From positions 558,001-622,000 of the forward strand of contig OZ220494.1 in the NCBI GenBank assembly GCA_965116215.1: a stretch of DNA of 64,000 bases, read 5' to 3'. A model generated the notes under the pieces. The model worked only from the letters and a program-made list of their open reading frames with translations. It was not told where the DNA came from and did no database searches. Positions 8,284 to 15,915 of the stretch are shown in pieces. This DNA comes from CBDBKL01 sp965116215 (lineage in GTDB: Bacteria; Bdellovibrionota; Bdellovibrionia; Bdellovibrionales; JAKFYE01). The position numbers and the translations under genes were made by a program. Numbering within the stretch: the stretch's first letter is position 1; every line of letters begins with the position of its first letter.

Positions 8284-8390
8284 AGAAGTAGCTGGCAAAA
8301 TGGGGGGACCAAGTCTACTTCTCCAGTAAGCCTTTTTGGAGATATGGCTCACAATGGTTCAAGGTCAATCCTCTCCAAAAAGGCTTTTTT
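8284..8390 (+). ncRNA. Possible small structured RNA (two hairpins ending in a terminator)
   Basis: Within the 439-bp gap after ppsR, an 8-bp inverted repeat (AGAAGTAG 8284-8291 / CTACTTCT 8315-8322) encloses a G-rich loop with six consecutive G. It is followed 5 nt later by a 15-bp perfect stem and a T run. The block lies 120 nt beyond the ppsR stop and is followed by a gene on the opposite strand. It could be an independent small RNA or simply a long 3' end of the ppsR transcript. I recognise no known RNA family. The remainder of 8164-8602 shows nothing clear. Confidence 0.35.
8328..8390 (+). terminator. Strong Rho-independent terminator
   Basis: A perfect 15-bp stem (8328-8342 with 8372-8386) with a 29-nt loop runs into a T tract (8385-8390). 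The stem itself is rich in A/T pairs around a CC/GG core. Orientation fits termination of the ppsR-side transcript; the A tract in the left arm is too interrupted for a clear reverse terminator. Confidence 0.75.
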
Positions 8391-8602
8391 ATAGATACCC
8401 TAATGATATCTATCATGCACTCCCCTACTAGTATAATTCATCTCAATCTTTATTCGAATTCATTAAGATTTAAGTGAATAGATATTCTTTTTGTTCCTCA
8501 TTTCAGTTAATAAAAATTCATTTTTAAAATGAAAAATGTAATTTAATTTATTGATTATTGAAGAGAATGAATAAACAAATGATGTTATGTTTATAAAGCT
8601 GT

Positions 8603-9502
8603 TTAACTGTTATTGTTTTCTAGTGTTTTTATAAAAACGTCTATAACCTTTGATGTTATACCTTGTCGAGGCCAATATGAGCAAAGATCTACAAAGTACT
8701 CAAAATCAACAATACGCACTTGTTTTAAACGTCCATGCCGAAGTTGTTTTTTTATAGAGTGCCTTGGCAGAAAGCCCCAACCCATACCAGATTCAATGAC
8801 TCGCTTTAAAGTCCCTACATTTGAACTTTCAAAAGTCGGAGAGCAAGATATGCCTCTTCGTTTCAATTCTTTAAACAAAATATTTTCAAAGCCCTTATAT
8901 TGATCAATTAAAAAAATCAATGGTATTTGAACCAATTGCCTTAGCTCTATCTCTTCTGGAGCCTTTATATTCGTCCCTGAGACAACAAGGCACATCTGAT
9001 CTCTAGATATAACTTGTTTATTTTGATTTTTGACAGCCCTTCCATATTCCTTCTCCGCATCAGGTATAACTGCAATATCTAACCCCCCCTCTTCCAATAG
9101 ACGTATAATTTCAAAACCCTGCTTATAATGAAGCTGAACTCGCACATTAGAGTTATTTTTCATAAACATGTTAAAAACAGGCCCAATTAAATGAAGCCCA
9201 ATAGAATTAATTGTTCCAATCCTTATTCGCCCTCTAACCTCTACTCCCACCGTCTGAATGGCAACACGTGCTTGATCTACAATTTTAATAATTCTCTGAG
9301 CATAGTCATATAACACCTGACCCTGAAGAGTCGGTTTCATATGTCGACTTCCTCTCACAAAAAGATCTACCCCTATATCACTCTCTAAAGCCCTTATCTG
9401 CTGACTAACAGCCGGTTGTGTTAAAAATAATTTCTGAGCTGCAGCCGTCATACTCCCCTCATCTAAAATCGTACAGAATGTATTAAGTTGCTGAAAATTC
9501 AT
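8603..9502 (-). CDS. LysR-family transcriptional regulator
   Basis: A 299-residue one-component regulator. The N-terminal winged HTH (FQQLNTFCTILDEGSMTAAAQKLFLTQPAVSQQIRALESDIGVDLFVR) is a textbook LysR motif, and the C-terminal two-thirds is a periplasmic-binding-protein-like effector domain (GRIRIGTINSIG near residue 90). LysR proteins usually control a divergent neighbour. Here the divergent genes are the paired exported proteins starting at 9806, across a 303-bp spacer, but no operator could be identified. The effector is unknown. Confidence 0.92.
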   Translation of the reverse strand: MNFQQLNTFCTILDEGSMTAAAQKLFLTQPAVSQQIRALESDIGVDLFVRGSRHMKPTLQGQVLYDYAQRIIKIVDQARVAIQTVGVEVRGRIRIGTINSIGLHLIGPVFNMFMKNNSNVRVQLHYKQGFEIIRLLEEGGLDIAVIPDAEKEYGRAVKNQNKQVISRDQMCLVVSGTNIKAPEEIELRQLVQIPLIFLIDQYKGFENILFKELKRRGISCSPTFESSNVGTLKRVIESGMGWGFLPRHSIKKQLRHGRLKQVRIVDFEYFVDLCSYWPRQGITSKVIDVFIKTLENNNS

Positions 9503-9805
9503 AGAAATCTTATACCATAATTAATACTTATTGTTGGACATTAAATATAAACCCTACAAAATCTACATTATATTGAAAAAACACAGTTTAAAAAAAAGAA
9601 GTAAACAGGATAAATATATTAAGAAAACCAGAAAAATAGAGTCGCCAGACCCTCTCCTAGCAAGGTTTTCAAAACAGTATTTTTAAGAGTGTAAAAATTT
9701 ATTGAAAAGTCAGTGATTTCAAATTGTTAAAGATCTTTTTAAGATTTTAAAGTTTACCCTATATTACGCCGATTTCCTTTATATATAGAGAGAGAAGGAA
9801 ATCTG
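9503..9805. other. Divergent intergenic region
   Basis: A 303-bp AT-rich spacer between the LysR gene and the first of two tandem paralogues, expected to hold both promoters. TATATT around 9760 is a candidate -10 for the rightward gene, but no matching -35 is convincing. The last part contains the hairpin listed at 9771-9803. Confidence 0.4.
9771..9803 (+). promoter_or_regulatory. Hairpin covering the ribosome binding site of the 9806 gene
   Basis: GATTTCCTT (9771-9779) is perfectly complementary to AAGGAAATC (9795-9803), with a 15-nt purine-rich loop. The right arm contains the Shine-Dalgarno bases of the ATG at 9806, so the folded RNA would hide the ribosome binding site. Confidence 0.45.
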
Positions 9806-10477
9806 ATGGGCCCCTTTATATTGAGTACCCTTGCCATAACTCTTCATTTACAGGCCTCAATATCCCTTGAAAATCAATTTATAAAAATGGAATTACCAAA
9901 TTCTTGGACTTGTCAAGAGATAGAGACAAGATGGATTTGTCAGGATAAAAACAGAACAAAATTTAAACCTCAAATTACCCTTGAAATGAAAAATAAAACA
10001 CAAAAAGATTTTTTAACAAATTTTTTTACAGAATATAGAGATTACTTAGAAAAAACAAAAATAAGAATTTTCAATGGGAAAAAATATACTTCTGAAATTA
10101 AAAATATAAAAAAGTCTATAATTAACAATATCGAATGGATTGATAGTCTACACCTAAATAGAGAAGCCCTTGAACACTATACACGATACCTTATTACTCA
10201 ACAAAATAATCAACTTATCTCCTTGTCATTATCAGCACATCAAAGTGTCTATTCTGAATATGTTTACATATTTTTACATGCTATTCAAACCCTTGAGATA
10301 AAAGGTAAACTTTGGGAAAATAACCCTGAAACAGAATCTATTATTATAGCATCCTCCTTAGACGATCATAAACATGACGATCCTTTGTGGGGAATGGTTG
10401 ATTTTATCATATTTGTTACATTGGCTTTTCTAGGCTATATAGGGTATATAAGATTTAAAAAGCGTCAAAAACTATAA
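9806..10477 (+). CDS. Exported membrane-anchored protein, first of a tandem paralogous pair
   Basis: A 223-residue protein of unknown family. It has an N-terminal signal-like hydrophobic segment (FILSTLAITLHLQA), a soluble domain of about 150 residues and a C-terminal membrane helix (MVDFIIFVTLAFLGYIGYI) followed by the basic tail RFKKRQK. Shared with the next gene are W(T/D)CQ...WIC near residues 33-45, the block WIDSLHLNxE..xYTRYL near 112, and LSAHQSVYSEYVYIFLHAIQTLEI near 147. The two conserved cysteines could form a disulfide. No function is inferred. Confidence 0.75.
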   Translation: MGPFILSTLAITLHLQASISLENQFIKMELPNSWTCQEIETRWICQDKNRTKFKPQITLEMKNKTQKDFLTNFFTEYRDYLEKTKIRIFNGKKYTSEIKNIKKSIINNIEWIDSLHLNREALEHYTRYLITQQNNQLISLSLSAHQSVYSEYVYIFLHAIQTLEIKGKLWENNPETESIIIASSLDDHKHDDPLWGMVDFIIFVTLAFLGYIGYIRFKKRQKL

Positions 10478-10539
10478 TTTATTTGAATAATATCTACTAA
10501 CTTTTTATGCTAAAGACTCAATTAAGAGAATAGACCAAA

Positions 10540-11250
10540 ATGAAAAAAACGCTTATTATTGGATTCTGCTTACTTAGTTCTTTTGCTCATGCAAAAAAAT
10601 TCAAAAATAGTTATATAGAATTTGAATTACCTCCTAAGTGGGATTGCCAACCTGAACACACAGAATGGATCTGTCGAAATAGCATTGTTAAAAAAGAAGT
10701 TAAAAAACAGGCTGTTATTATTTTTACTGCTAAGGAAGTCGGTGTTGCAGATACTATGTCCAATTATAAATCACACTTAAAAAAAATAAAAATGATTTCA
10801 GACCTTAAAGGCAAGCCCATCTCTTCAACGGTAAAACATGTTACAGAAAGAAAGATGAATAACCATTCATGGGTGGATGGACTTCATCTAAATAGCGAAG
10901 TTCCAATGTACTACACCAGATATCTTGCCACTATAAAGCAAAGAATTGCTATTCTAGTCACATTTAGTGCACACCAAAGATATTATACAAAATACGTTAA
11001 TGATTTTATACGATCTATTGAAAGCCTTCGCATTACTGCGTCAGGAAGTCTTCTACAGGGCTCTATTGATGGGGGAGGAGCTTTAGGTTCTGGGTTTGGT
11101 GGGCTGGGTTTAGATGCGCTAGAAGAGGATTTCCCAGAGGAACCTCACGGCTCATCTGGAATAGGTCAAAAAATCCTTATTCTAGCTATTCTACTTGTTC
11201 TCATAGGAGCCTACTTTGCCTTTTTCCGCCGCCGTAAGAAAAATAAATAA
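10540..11250 (+). CDS. Exported membrane-anchored protein, second of a tandem paralogous pair
   Basis: A 236-residue paralogue of the preceding gene, 62 nt downstream. It has a clean signal peptide (MKKTLIIGFCLLSSFAHA), the W-D-C / W-I-C cysteine pair, and the shared blocks WVDGLHLNSEVPMYYTRYL and FSAHQRYYTKYVNDFIRSIESLRI. Unlike its sister it has a Gly/Ser-rich linker (GGGALGSGFGGLGL) before an acidic patch. It ends with a membrane helix and RRRKKNK. The C-terminal hydrophobic-basic ending resembles a sorting or stop-transfer anchor, without the PEP/LPXTG motifs of known sortase substrates. Confidence 0.78.
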   Translation: MKKTLIIGFCLLSSFAHAKKFKNSYIEFELPPKWDCQPEHTEWICRNSIVKKEVKKQAVIIFTAKEVGVADTMSNYKSHLKKIKMISDLKGKPISSTVKHVTERKMNNHSWVDGLHLNSEVPMYYTRYLATIKQRIAILVTFSAHQRYYTKYVNDFIRSIESLRITASGSLLQGSIDGGGALGSGFGGLGLDALEEDFPEEPHGSSGIGQKILILAILLVLIGAYFAFFRRRKKNK

Positions 11251-11269
11251 AAGTAAAAGAGTTTTTCTG

Positions 11270-11400
11270 AAGACTTCCAAAAGCTCAAACAATTCTGAGG
11301 TCTGCAGGCTCGTCTCCGCTAAAAGGCTAAAGGTGTAAGCTGGATAGAACTCGATACAATCGAGCGTAGACTAGACTGTCTTTCCATGGGTACATAATGT
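11270..11400 (+). repeat. Dispersed intergenic repeat, copy A (half element)
   Basis: About 130 bp between the paralogue pair and the DUF262 gene matches the reverse complement of 48862-49040 at roughly three quarters of positions by eye. Shared blocks include CTTCCAAAAGCTCAA, GCAGGCTCGTCTC and GTAAGCTGGATAG. CTCGATACAATCGAG inside it forms a 6-bp hairpin. Only one end of the inverted-repeat element is present here. Confidence 0.6.
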
Positions 11401-11490
11401 AGGAAAAGGATTTTATCTTCCCCTTAAAGCCCAATTCGATTAAGTCCTAGTAGATTGAAAAGTGGTATTAATCAAATGTATTGAAAAAAA

Positions 11491-13161
11491 TTAGATTTTC
11501 CAAATTGTTTCATAAGAAATTTTAGCAAGAAATTTTGTCCTTTTTTTGATTTGATCTGGGCCCCACTTACTTTCATTTAATAATGTATTATCTAAATGTT
11601 TATAATTTTCACGAAAAAATTTGACCTTGTCATTAAAGGTTCTGTCTTTAAGTTTTCTATTGTTATCATTAGAAGATACATATATCAAATTACCTATCTG
11701 CCCAATAAACTCCGATGCAAATTGATCTGATTCGGAAGCTACGTGCTCAATTGTCATCAAGCCGTAATCAATTGGAGTCAATCCTCTCATGTGGTTGTCC
11801 AGTTTTCTTAAAATGTACTGTACAAGCTTCTTTCTTTTAGAGTTTTTTCTTGTATACTTTACAGTCTGAAATCCTAAATAAAACTCACTAAAATTTGGCA
11901 ATCGCTTTTCCAACTTCTCTTTAAGTTCAGTTAAAAGTTCTTCTGTTTTATTTGTGTCACCGCCAGCTTTTCTAAGAGATTGTGCCATTACCGAATAAAA
12001 TCTAGAAAGTCCTCCAGAACTGCGCTGAGAAGTTATTGCCGTATGAAAAAAATGAAACTTTTCAATAACATCTAAAAACTGTTTTGCCTTTTTTAGCTTC
12101 AGACTCTTAGATTTATAAGATGAAAGAACTGATAAGATCAATGGTATCGGCTGTCGAATATTAAAGGCAACAAATGCAAAAAGTGAATCTTGAATAGAAA
12201 CCTCTTGTTTATCCCATGCAATAAAAGTCGGATCATAGATCGCACAATAATACTCTGATTCACTTAAGAATGCATCCAAATAACTATTTGCATTTTTAGG
12301 GTGTATTTTAGTCTTTATATCTTTATAAACCTTTTTCTTTGGGATGTAGCTTATAGAGGAAACCCAAAAATGATGAATGTAATCCTCAATCTTAATATCT
12401 CCTTTTGCACCATCAATATTTCTCGTTATTGTTACCCATTTATCTTTTGCTCTATCAACATCTTTAATCTCACCTTTAATATTCCTTGTTAAATGACTTT
12501 TTAAAAGATCTGCTATTTCGAGATCTTTTCCTCTGGTATTTAAGGTTTCAAAGATCACATAAGCATCTTCTTCATTTTCCATCTCAATAAATATGACTTT
12601 TAGATTCAGTAGTCTATCCCTAATTAACTTGATTAGTTCAACTTTCTCCTCATCTTTTTTTTTACTAGATAAGTACCCCTCTACCGCTTTATCTAGAATT
12701 TCAAATGCCTCTTTTATGGCTACTTCTTCCTGAGTAGCATCCGGCAAATCTTCCTTTGAGCAATAACTTTGAATCTTAACTTGAAAGTAAGGATACGAGG
12801 TTTCCGGCTGGATAATATTTTGCTTTTTGGATTCAATGTCAGGTCTTGCAATTAATCTCTGCATTCCATCAGCTAAACCTTTTTCACCTAAGATTTTAAC
12901 TTTATCCCTTAGCACAGAGAGCATAATTGTTACTGTAGTTAGTCTTTGCTGACCATCTACAACACCAAAAATAGATGAGCCATCTTTATATACAACCATT
13001 GAGCCAATGAAGTAATCTTCCCCTTCATCGCCAATGAGATCAGACCAAAAGTCAGTTACATTTTCTTTTTCCCAAGAGTAAGGTCTTTGAAATCTTGGAA
13101 TCTTATAAAATCCAGATTCCAAAATTGTCATAATTGTCTTATCTCTACTTGAAACTGTCAC
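11491..13161 (-). CDS. DUF262/DUF1524 (GmrSD-like) protein of the restriction island
   Basis: A 556-residue protein. The N-terminal DUF262 domain (ParB/Srx-like fold) has IPRFQRPYSWEKENV near residue 21 and the catalytic-type VVDGQQRLTT, D69-R73. The C-terminal part resembles DUF1524, an HNH-like nuclease domain: MTIEHVASE around H473, then IGNLIYVSSNDNN and FNDKVKFF. DUF262-DUF1524 proteins include modification-dependent enzymes such as GmrSD. The usual Pro of the xEHxxP signature is absent, so nuclease activity is uncertain. Its start overlaps the methyltransferase stop by 4 nt, indicating translational coupling. It may be an accessory or type IV-like arm of the island. Confidence 0.82.
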   Translation of the reverse strand: MTVSSRDKTIMTILESGFYKIPRFQRPYSWEKENVTDFWSDLIGDEGEDYFIGSMVVYKDGSSIFGVVDGQQRLTTVTIMLSVLRDKVKILGEKGLADGMQRLIARPDIESKKQNIIQPETSYPYFQVKIQSYCSKEDLPDATQEEVAIKEAFEILDKAVEGYLSSKKKDEEKVELIKLIRDRLLNLKVIFIEMENEEDAYVIFETLNTRGKDLEIADLLKSHLTRNIKGEIKDVDRAKDKWVTITRNIDGAKGDIKIEDYIHHFWVSSISYIPKKKVYKDIKTKIHPKNANSYLDAFLSESEYYCAIYDPTFIAWDKQEVSIQDSLFAFVAFNIRQPIPLILSVLSSYKSKSLKLKKAKQFLDVIEKFHFFHTAITSQRSSGGLSRFYSVMAQSLRKAGGDTNKTEELLTELKEKLEKRLPNFSEFYLGFQTVKYTRKNSKRKKLVQYILRKLDNHMRGLTPIDYGLMTIEHVASESDQFASEFIGQIGNLIYVSSNDNNRKLKDRTFNDKVKFFRENYKHLDNTLLNESKWGPDQIKKRTKFLAKISYETIWKI

Positions 13162-14354
13162 AGCGATATATCTCTATATTCTTTGGGAAGGTTTTTAATA
13201 AATTTAATTTTCTTTTTTATATCTCTTTTTGGAGGAAGTAGTTTTAAATCTATAGATGATACTTTCTGCTCATAGAACTGCTTTCTTATCTCCTTTCCAA
13301 GCAGTTCTCCAATAACAGAAGGTACAGCATTTCCAATTTGCTTCTGTACATTAGAACTCCCCCCTAGAATCTCAACATCATCTGGAAAGGTTTGTAATCT
13401 TGCCATTTCTCTCATGGTAAGTCGTCTGTTATTCCAATGAAATGGACCGACAGCAGTGCCTGGTTGAGCTTGAATTGTCCAACTAGGTCTTTCTGGATGT
13501 AACTTTAATAAGAAATTCCAATACCTTGATCGCCACTTAAATAAAGGGTGACCACCTCCTCTTTCAGTGTGCCAAAGGTAATTTTCCCCAGGAGGTATTG
13601 TCGGAAGTAGCTCTCCCCATTTTCCTCCAACCTTGGATTTCATACTCATAGTTTTCACTTCATCCAGATCACCAATTGCATCCCATGCTGTTCGATATGG
13701 ATCTAACTTTGTAGTAAATAAATCAACACTGCCATCCTGGCCAACCTTCAGGGGATTAAAAAAACGAGGTTCTGGGAACTTAAAGTTAATCCCATTGCGA
13801 GAACCAACAATGAAAACCCTCTCCCTGATCTGTGGTACACCAAAATTTGCTGCGTTTAGGACCTGCCAATTAAAACTGTATTTTACTTTTTTTCTTTTAT
13901 TGATTTCTGCAATTGAGGTTCGTAAAAACTCAAGGCCCTCATCTTTTCCTTTATATGCAAGGCCAAATACATTTTCTAAAATAAACGCTTCCGGCAAGAA
14001 GTCTTCTAGGACTCTCAAATATTCATGAAGTGTATTAGCTCTTGGGTCGTCTAATCGTTTCGCATCACCATTCACCCAATAGCCAGATTTTGAGAATGGT
14101 TGGCAAGGCGGTCCACCAATAAGTAAACTAGCTTCTCGAATTTTGAGACCACTAGATTGTTTTATGAATTTTGATTCTATATTTTCAATTTTGTCATTAA
14201 TTAAAGCCCACTCAGGTCTATTGTGACTTAGAGTTTTACAACACGATTTGTCCATTTCAATTGCAATAGATATATTAAATCTCGCTTGCTCAATGCCATA
14301 ATCAAAACCACCAGCTCCCGTATATAAGCTAATTACTTTTAATGAGTTATCCAG
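13158..14354 (-). CDS. C5-cytosine DNA methyltransferase of the SacI-like system (CTG start)
   Basis: Adds a methyl group to C5 of cytosine in the recognition site, protecting host DNA. All main DNMT motifs are visible: I (SLYTGAGGFDYG), IV with the nucleophile GGPPCQPFS (Cys84 counting from CTG), VI ENV (127-129), VIII QIRERVFIVG, IX RLTMREMARLQTFP and X QIGNAVP. The first ATG (14255) would omit motif I, so the gene must start upstream. The frame is open back to a TAA near 14388 but has no ATG, GTG or TTG. CTG at 14354, preceded by AAGGGG with 5-6 nt spacing, is the best start and gives 398 residues. It overlaps the DUF262 gene by 4 nt and diverges from the HTH gene. Confidence 0.88.
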   Translation of the reverse strand: MDNSLKVISLYTGAGGFDYGIEQARFNISIAIEMDKSCCKTLSHNRPEWALINDKIENIESKFIKQSSGLKIREASLLIGGPPCQPFSKSGYWVNGDAKRLDDPRANTLHEYLRVLEDFLPEAFILENVFGLAYKGKDEGLEFLRTSIAEINKRKKVKYSFNWQVLNAANFGVPQIRERVFIVGSRNGINFKFPEPRFFNPLKVGQDGSVDLFTTKLDPYRTAWDAIGDLDEVKTMSMKSKVGGKWGELLPTIPPGENYLWHTERGGGHPLFKWRSRYWNFLLKLHPERPSWTIQAQPGTAVGPFHWNNRRLTMREMARLQTFPDDVEILGGSSNVQKQIGNAVPSVIGELLGKEIRKQFYEQKVSSIDLKLLPPKRDIKKKIKFIKNLPKEYRDISL

Positions 14355-14398
14355 ATGATCCCCTTTTTCGGTGCATATTCTATTACATTGATTTTATT

Positions 14399-14415
14399 GT
14401 GTATTGTCAATACAC
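14399..14415. promoter_or_regulatory. Palindromic operator candidate (C-box-like)
   Basis: GTGTATTGTCAATACAC is a perfect inverted repeat with 8-bp arms around one central base. It lies in the short divergent region between the methyltransferase start (14354) and the HTH gene ATG (14425). Controller proteins of restriction-modification systems bind such palindromes next to their own start. Binding by the adjacent HTH protein is inference. Confidence 0.6.
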
Positions 14416-14424
14416 TTTTACTAC

Positions 14425-14670
14425 ATGAAAAATCTGCGATTTGATTTAAAAAAAACACTTGATTTGTACGAGGCTCGAACAGGTATTCACATGAATTACG
14501 AAAATCTGTCTAAAATCACTGGAATATCTGTGGATACAATCAAATCACTTGCAAGTCGTAAATCATACAATACAACGCTAAGCATAATTTCATCTATTTG
14601 CTCCACATTGGATGTCAATCCAATAGATGCACTTTCCTGGGCAAACGACATACCTGTTACAAAAGAATAG
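14425..14670 (+). CDS. XRE/Cro-type HTH regulator, probable restriction-modification controller
   Basis: An 81-residue single-domain DNA-binding protein. The HTH reads YENLSKITGISVDTIKSLASRKSYNTTLSIISSICSTLDVNP (residues about 25-65), typical of Cro/C1 or YozG-like regulators. The ATG at 14425 is chosen over an in-frame TTG at 14404, because the TTG lies inside the palindrome. Small HTH genes directly before the endonuclease gene are a hallmark of controller (C) proteins, which delay restriction until methylation is in place. The endonuclease start follows 23 nt after its stop. Confidence 0.82.
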   Translation: MKNLRFDLKKTLDLYEARTGIHMNYENLSKITGISVDTIKSLASRKSYNTTLSIISSICSTLDVNPIDALSWANDIPVTKE

Positions 14671-14693
14671 CAAATAATTTCCGATATATATGT

Positions 14694-15767
14694 GTGGGAA
14701 TAAAACTGAACAAACAACATGGAATCAAGACTTTAGATAAAGCTAACCAGTTAGCAATGACTGAAAACTATCATAGGGAGTGGGAACTGAAAATTAGGAA
14801 GTTTTCTGAGCTTTCCAAAAAGAAATCCGTATATACTCATATAACTTTTTTAGGTACGGCAATTTTAGCAAAGGCAATGAATCCTAGTGTAGATGTTTTT
14901 TCTGTCAAAGCAAAAGATGATTCAGAAGGAGCATACTCAGCAAGATCTCTAGCACATGATGTACTTGTACCTCAAGCAGTGAATCTTAATTTCGATCTTG
15001 GCCGGAGGGGAAGGGAGCCATTGAACAATCAGCCATATTTCAGAATTTTAAGAGTGACTTCTGATATTCCCACTCGCCAAAAAGAGATACTAGACCTACT
15101 TATAAACTTCCTTACAGAATTAAATAACAAGCCACAAACTGTAGCTCTAAAAATCTTGGCATCATTTATAAAAGTAAGGTCAGATTATTTACCTAATCAC
15201 TCAGAAATTATCAGAACTGCTGGTACTTCATTTACTTTCCCACAAGTTAAAAAGGTTATTAAAAGGTTCTTAATCAAGTCTGAAGGGGGGAAACGTGCAC
15301 AGGCTGCCTGTGCAGCTGCTTTAAAAGTTGCCTTCCCAAACAGAAATCTCAATTTAGGTAAAATTAATGATCCCGACAGAAATATGCCTGGGGATTTGGG
15401 GTTATACGCTGGTAAAAAACTGATTTGCGCATTTGAAGTAAGAGACAAGACGGTAAGTATCAGTGACATACAAATATTTATAAAGAAGCTTTATAAATTT
15501 GATATACATAGAGGTGGAATTATATGCTTAGTTGGATCAGATGTGACTAACTTTAACGAAGATATAAATAATCAGATGTTAATCCCATTTTTTATATACA
15601 ATAGCTATGATGCTTTTTTGAATAATGTATTTATGCTTTCACACCCCAATTTTGACTTTAAATCGTTATTTCAAAATCTACATACTTATCTATTACAGCA
15701 AGAGGTTGAAGAATCGACAATAGAAGAGTTGAATAATCTTTTAAAAGAATTTGATATTGTAGCTTAA
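14694..15767 (+). CDS. SacI-family type II restriction endonuclease
   Basis: About 357 residues from GTG 14694. The block FDLGRRGREPLNNQPYFR and the segment NDPDRNMPGDLGLY...AFEVRDKTVS match what I remember of the SacI endonuclease (Pfam RE_SacI, site GAGCTC). The latter segment is a PD-(D/E)xK-type centre, D234 and E248-V-R250 with K252. The N-terminus VGIKLNK...LDKANQLA also parallels SacI, which supports the GTG start over the ATG at 14757; neither has a good Shine-Dalgarno, and the longer frame from 14598 would overlap the HTH gene. Target specificity is by family only and needs testing. Confidence 0.82.
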   Translation: MGIKLNKQHGIKTLDKANQLAMTENYHREWELKIRKFSELSKKKSVYTHITFLGTAILAKAMNPSVDVFSVKAKDDSEGAYSARSLAHDVLVPQAVNLNFDLGRRGREPLNNQPYFRILRVTSDIPTRQKEILDLLINFLTELNNKPQTVALKILASFIKVRSDYLPNHSEIIRTAGTSFTFPQVKKVIKRFLIKSEGGKRAQAACAAALKVAFPNRNLNLGKINDPDRNMPGDLGLYAGKKLICAFEVRDKTVSISDIQIFIKKLYKFDIHRGGIICLVGSDVTNFNEDINNQMLIPFFIYNSYDAFLNNVFMLSHPNFDFKSLFQNLHTYLLQQEVEESTIEELNNLLKEFDIVA

Positions 15768-15915
15768 TGTTTAATTCTGAGTTAGCTCTGCTGCTTTTAT
15801 TTTTAGTGACATTCAGTTATATATATTAAAATAACTGACCCTTTGGTCATGTGAATCACTTAACTAATGACTGTAAACACTTTTCAATCCACAGCAAAAT
15901 AAAATTCAATAAATC

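Noticed and set aside
14598..14693. Longer start for the SacI-type endonuclease (389 residues from 14598)
   Set aside because: It would lie inside the HTH gene in another frame, and the remembered SacI N-terminus aligns from the GTG at 14694.
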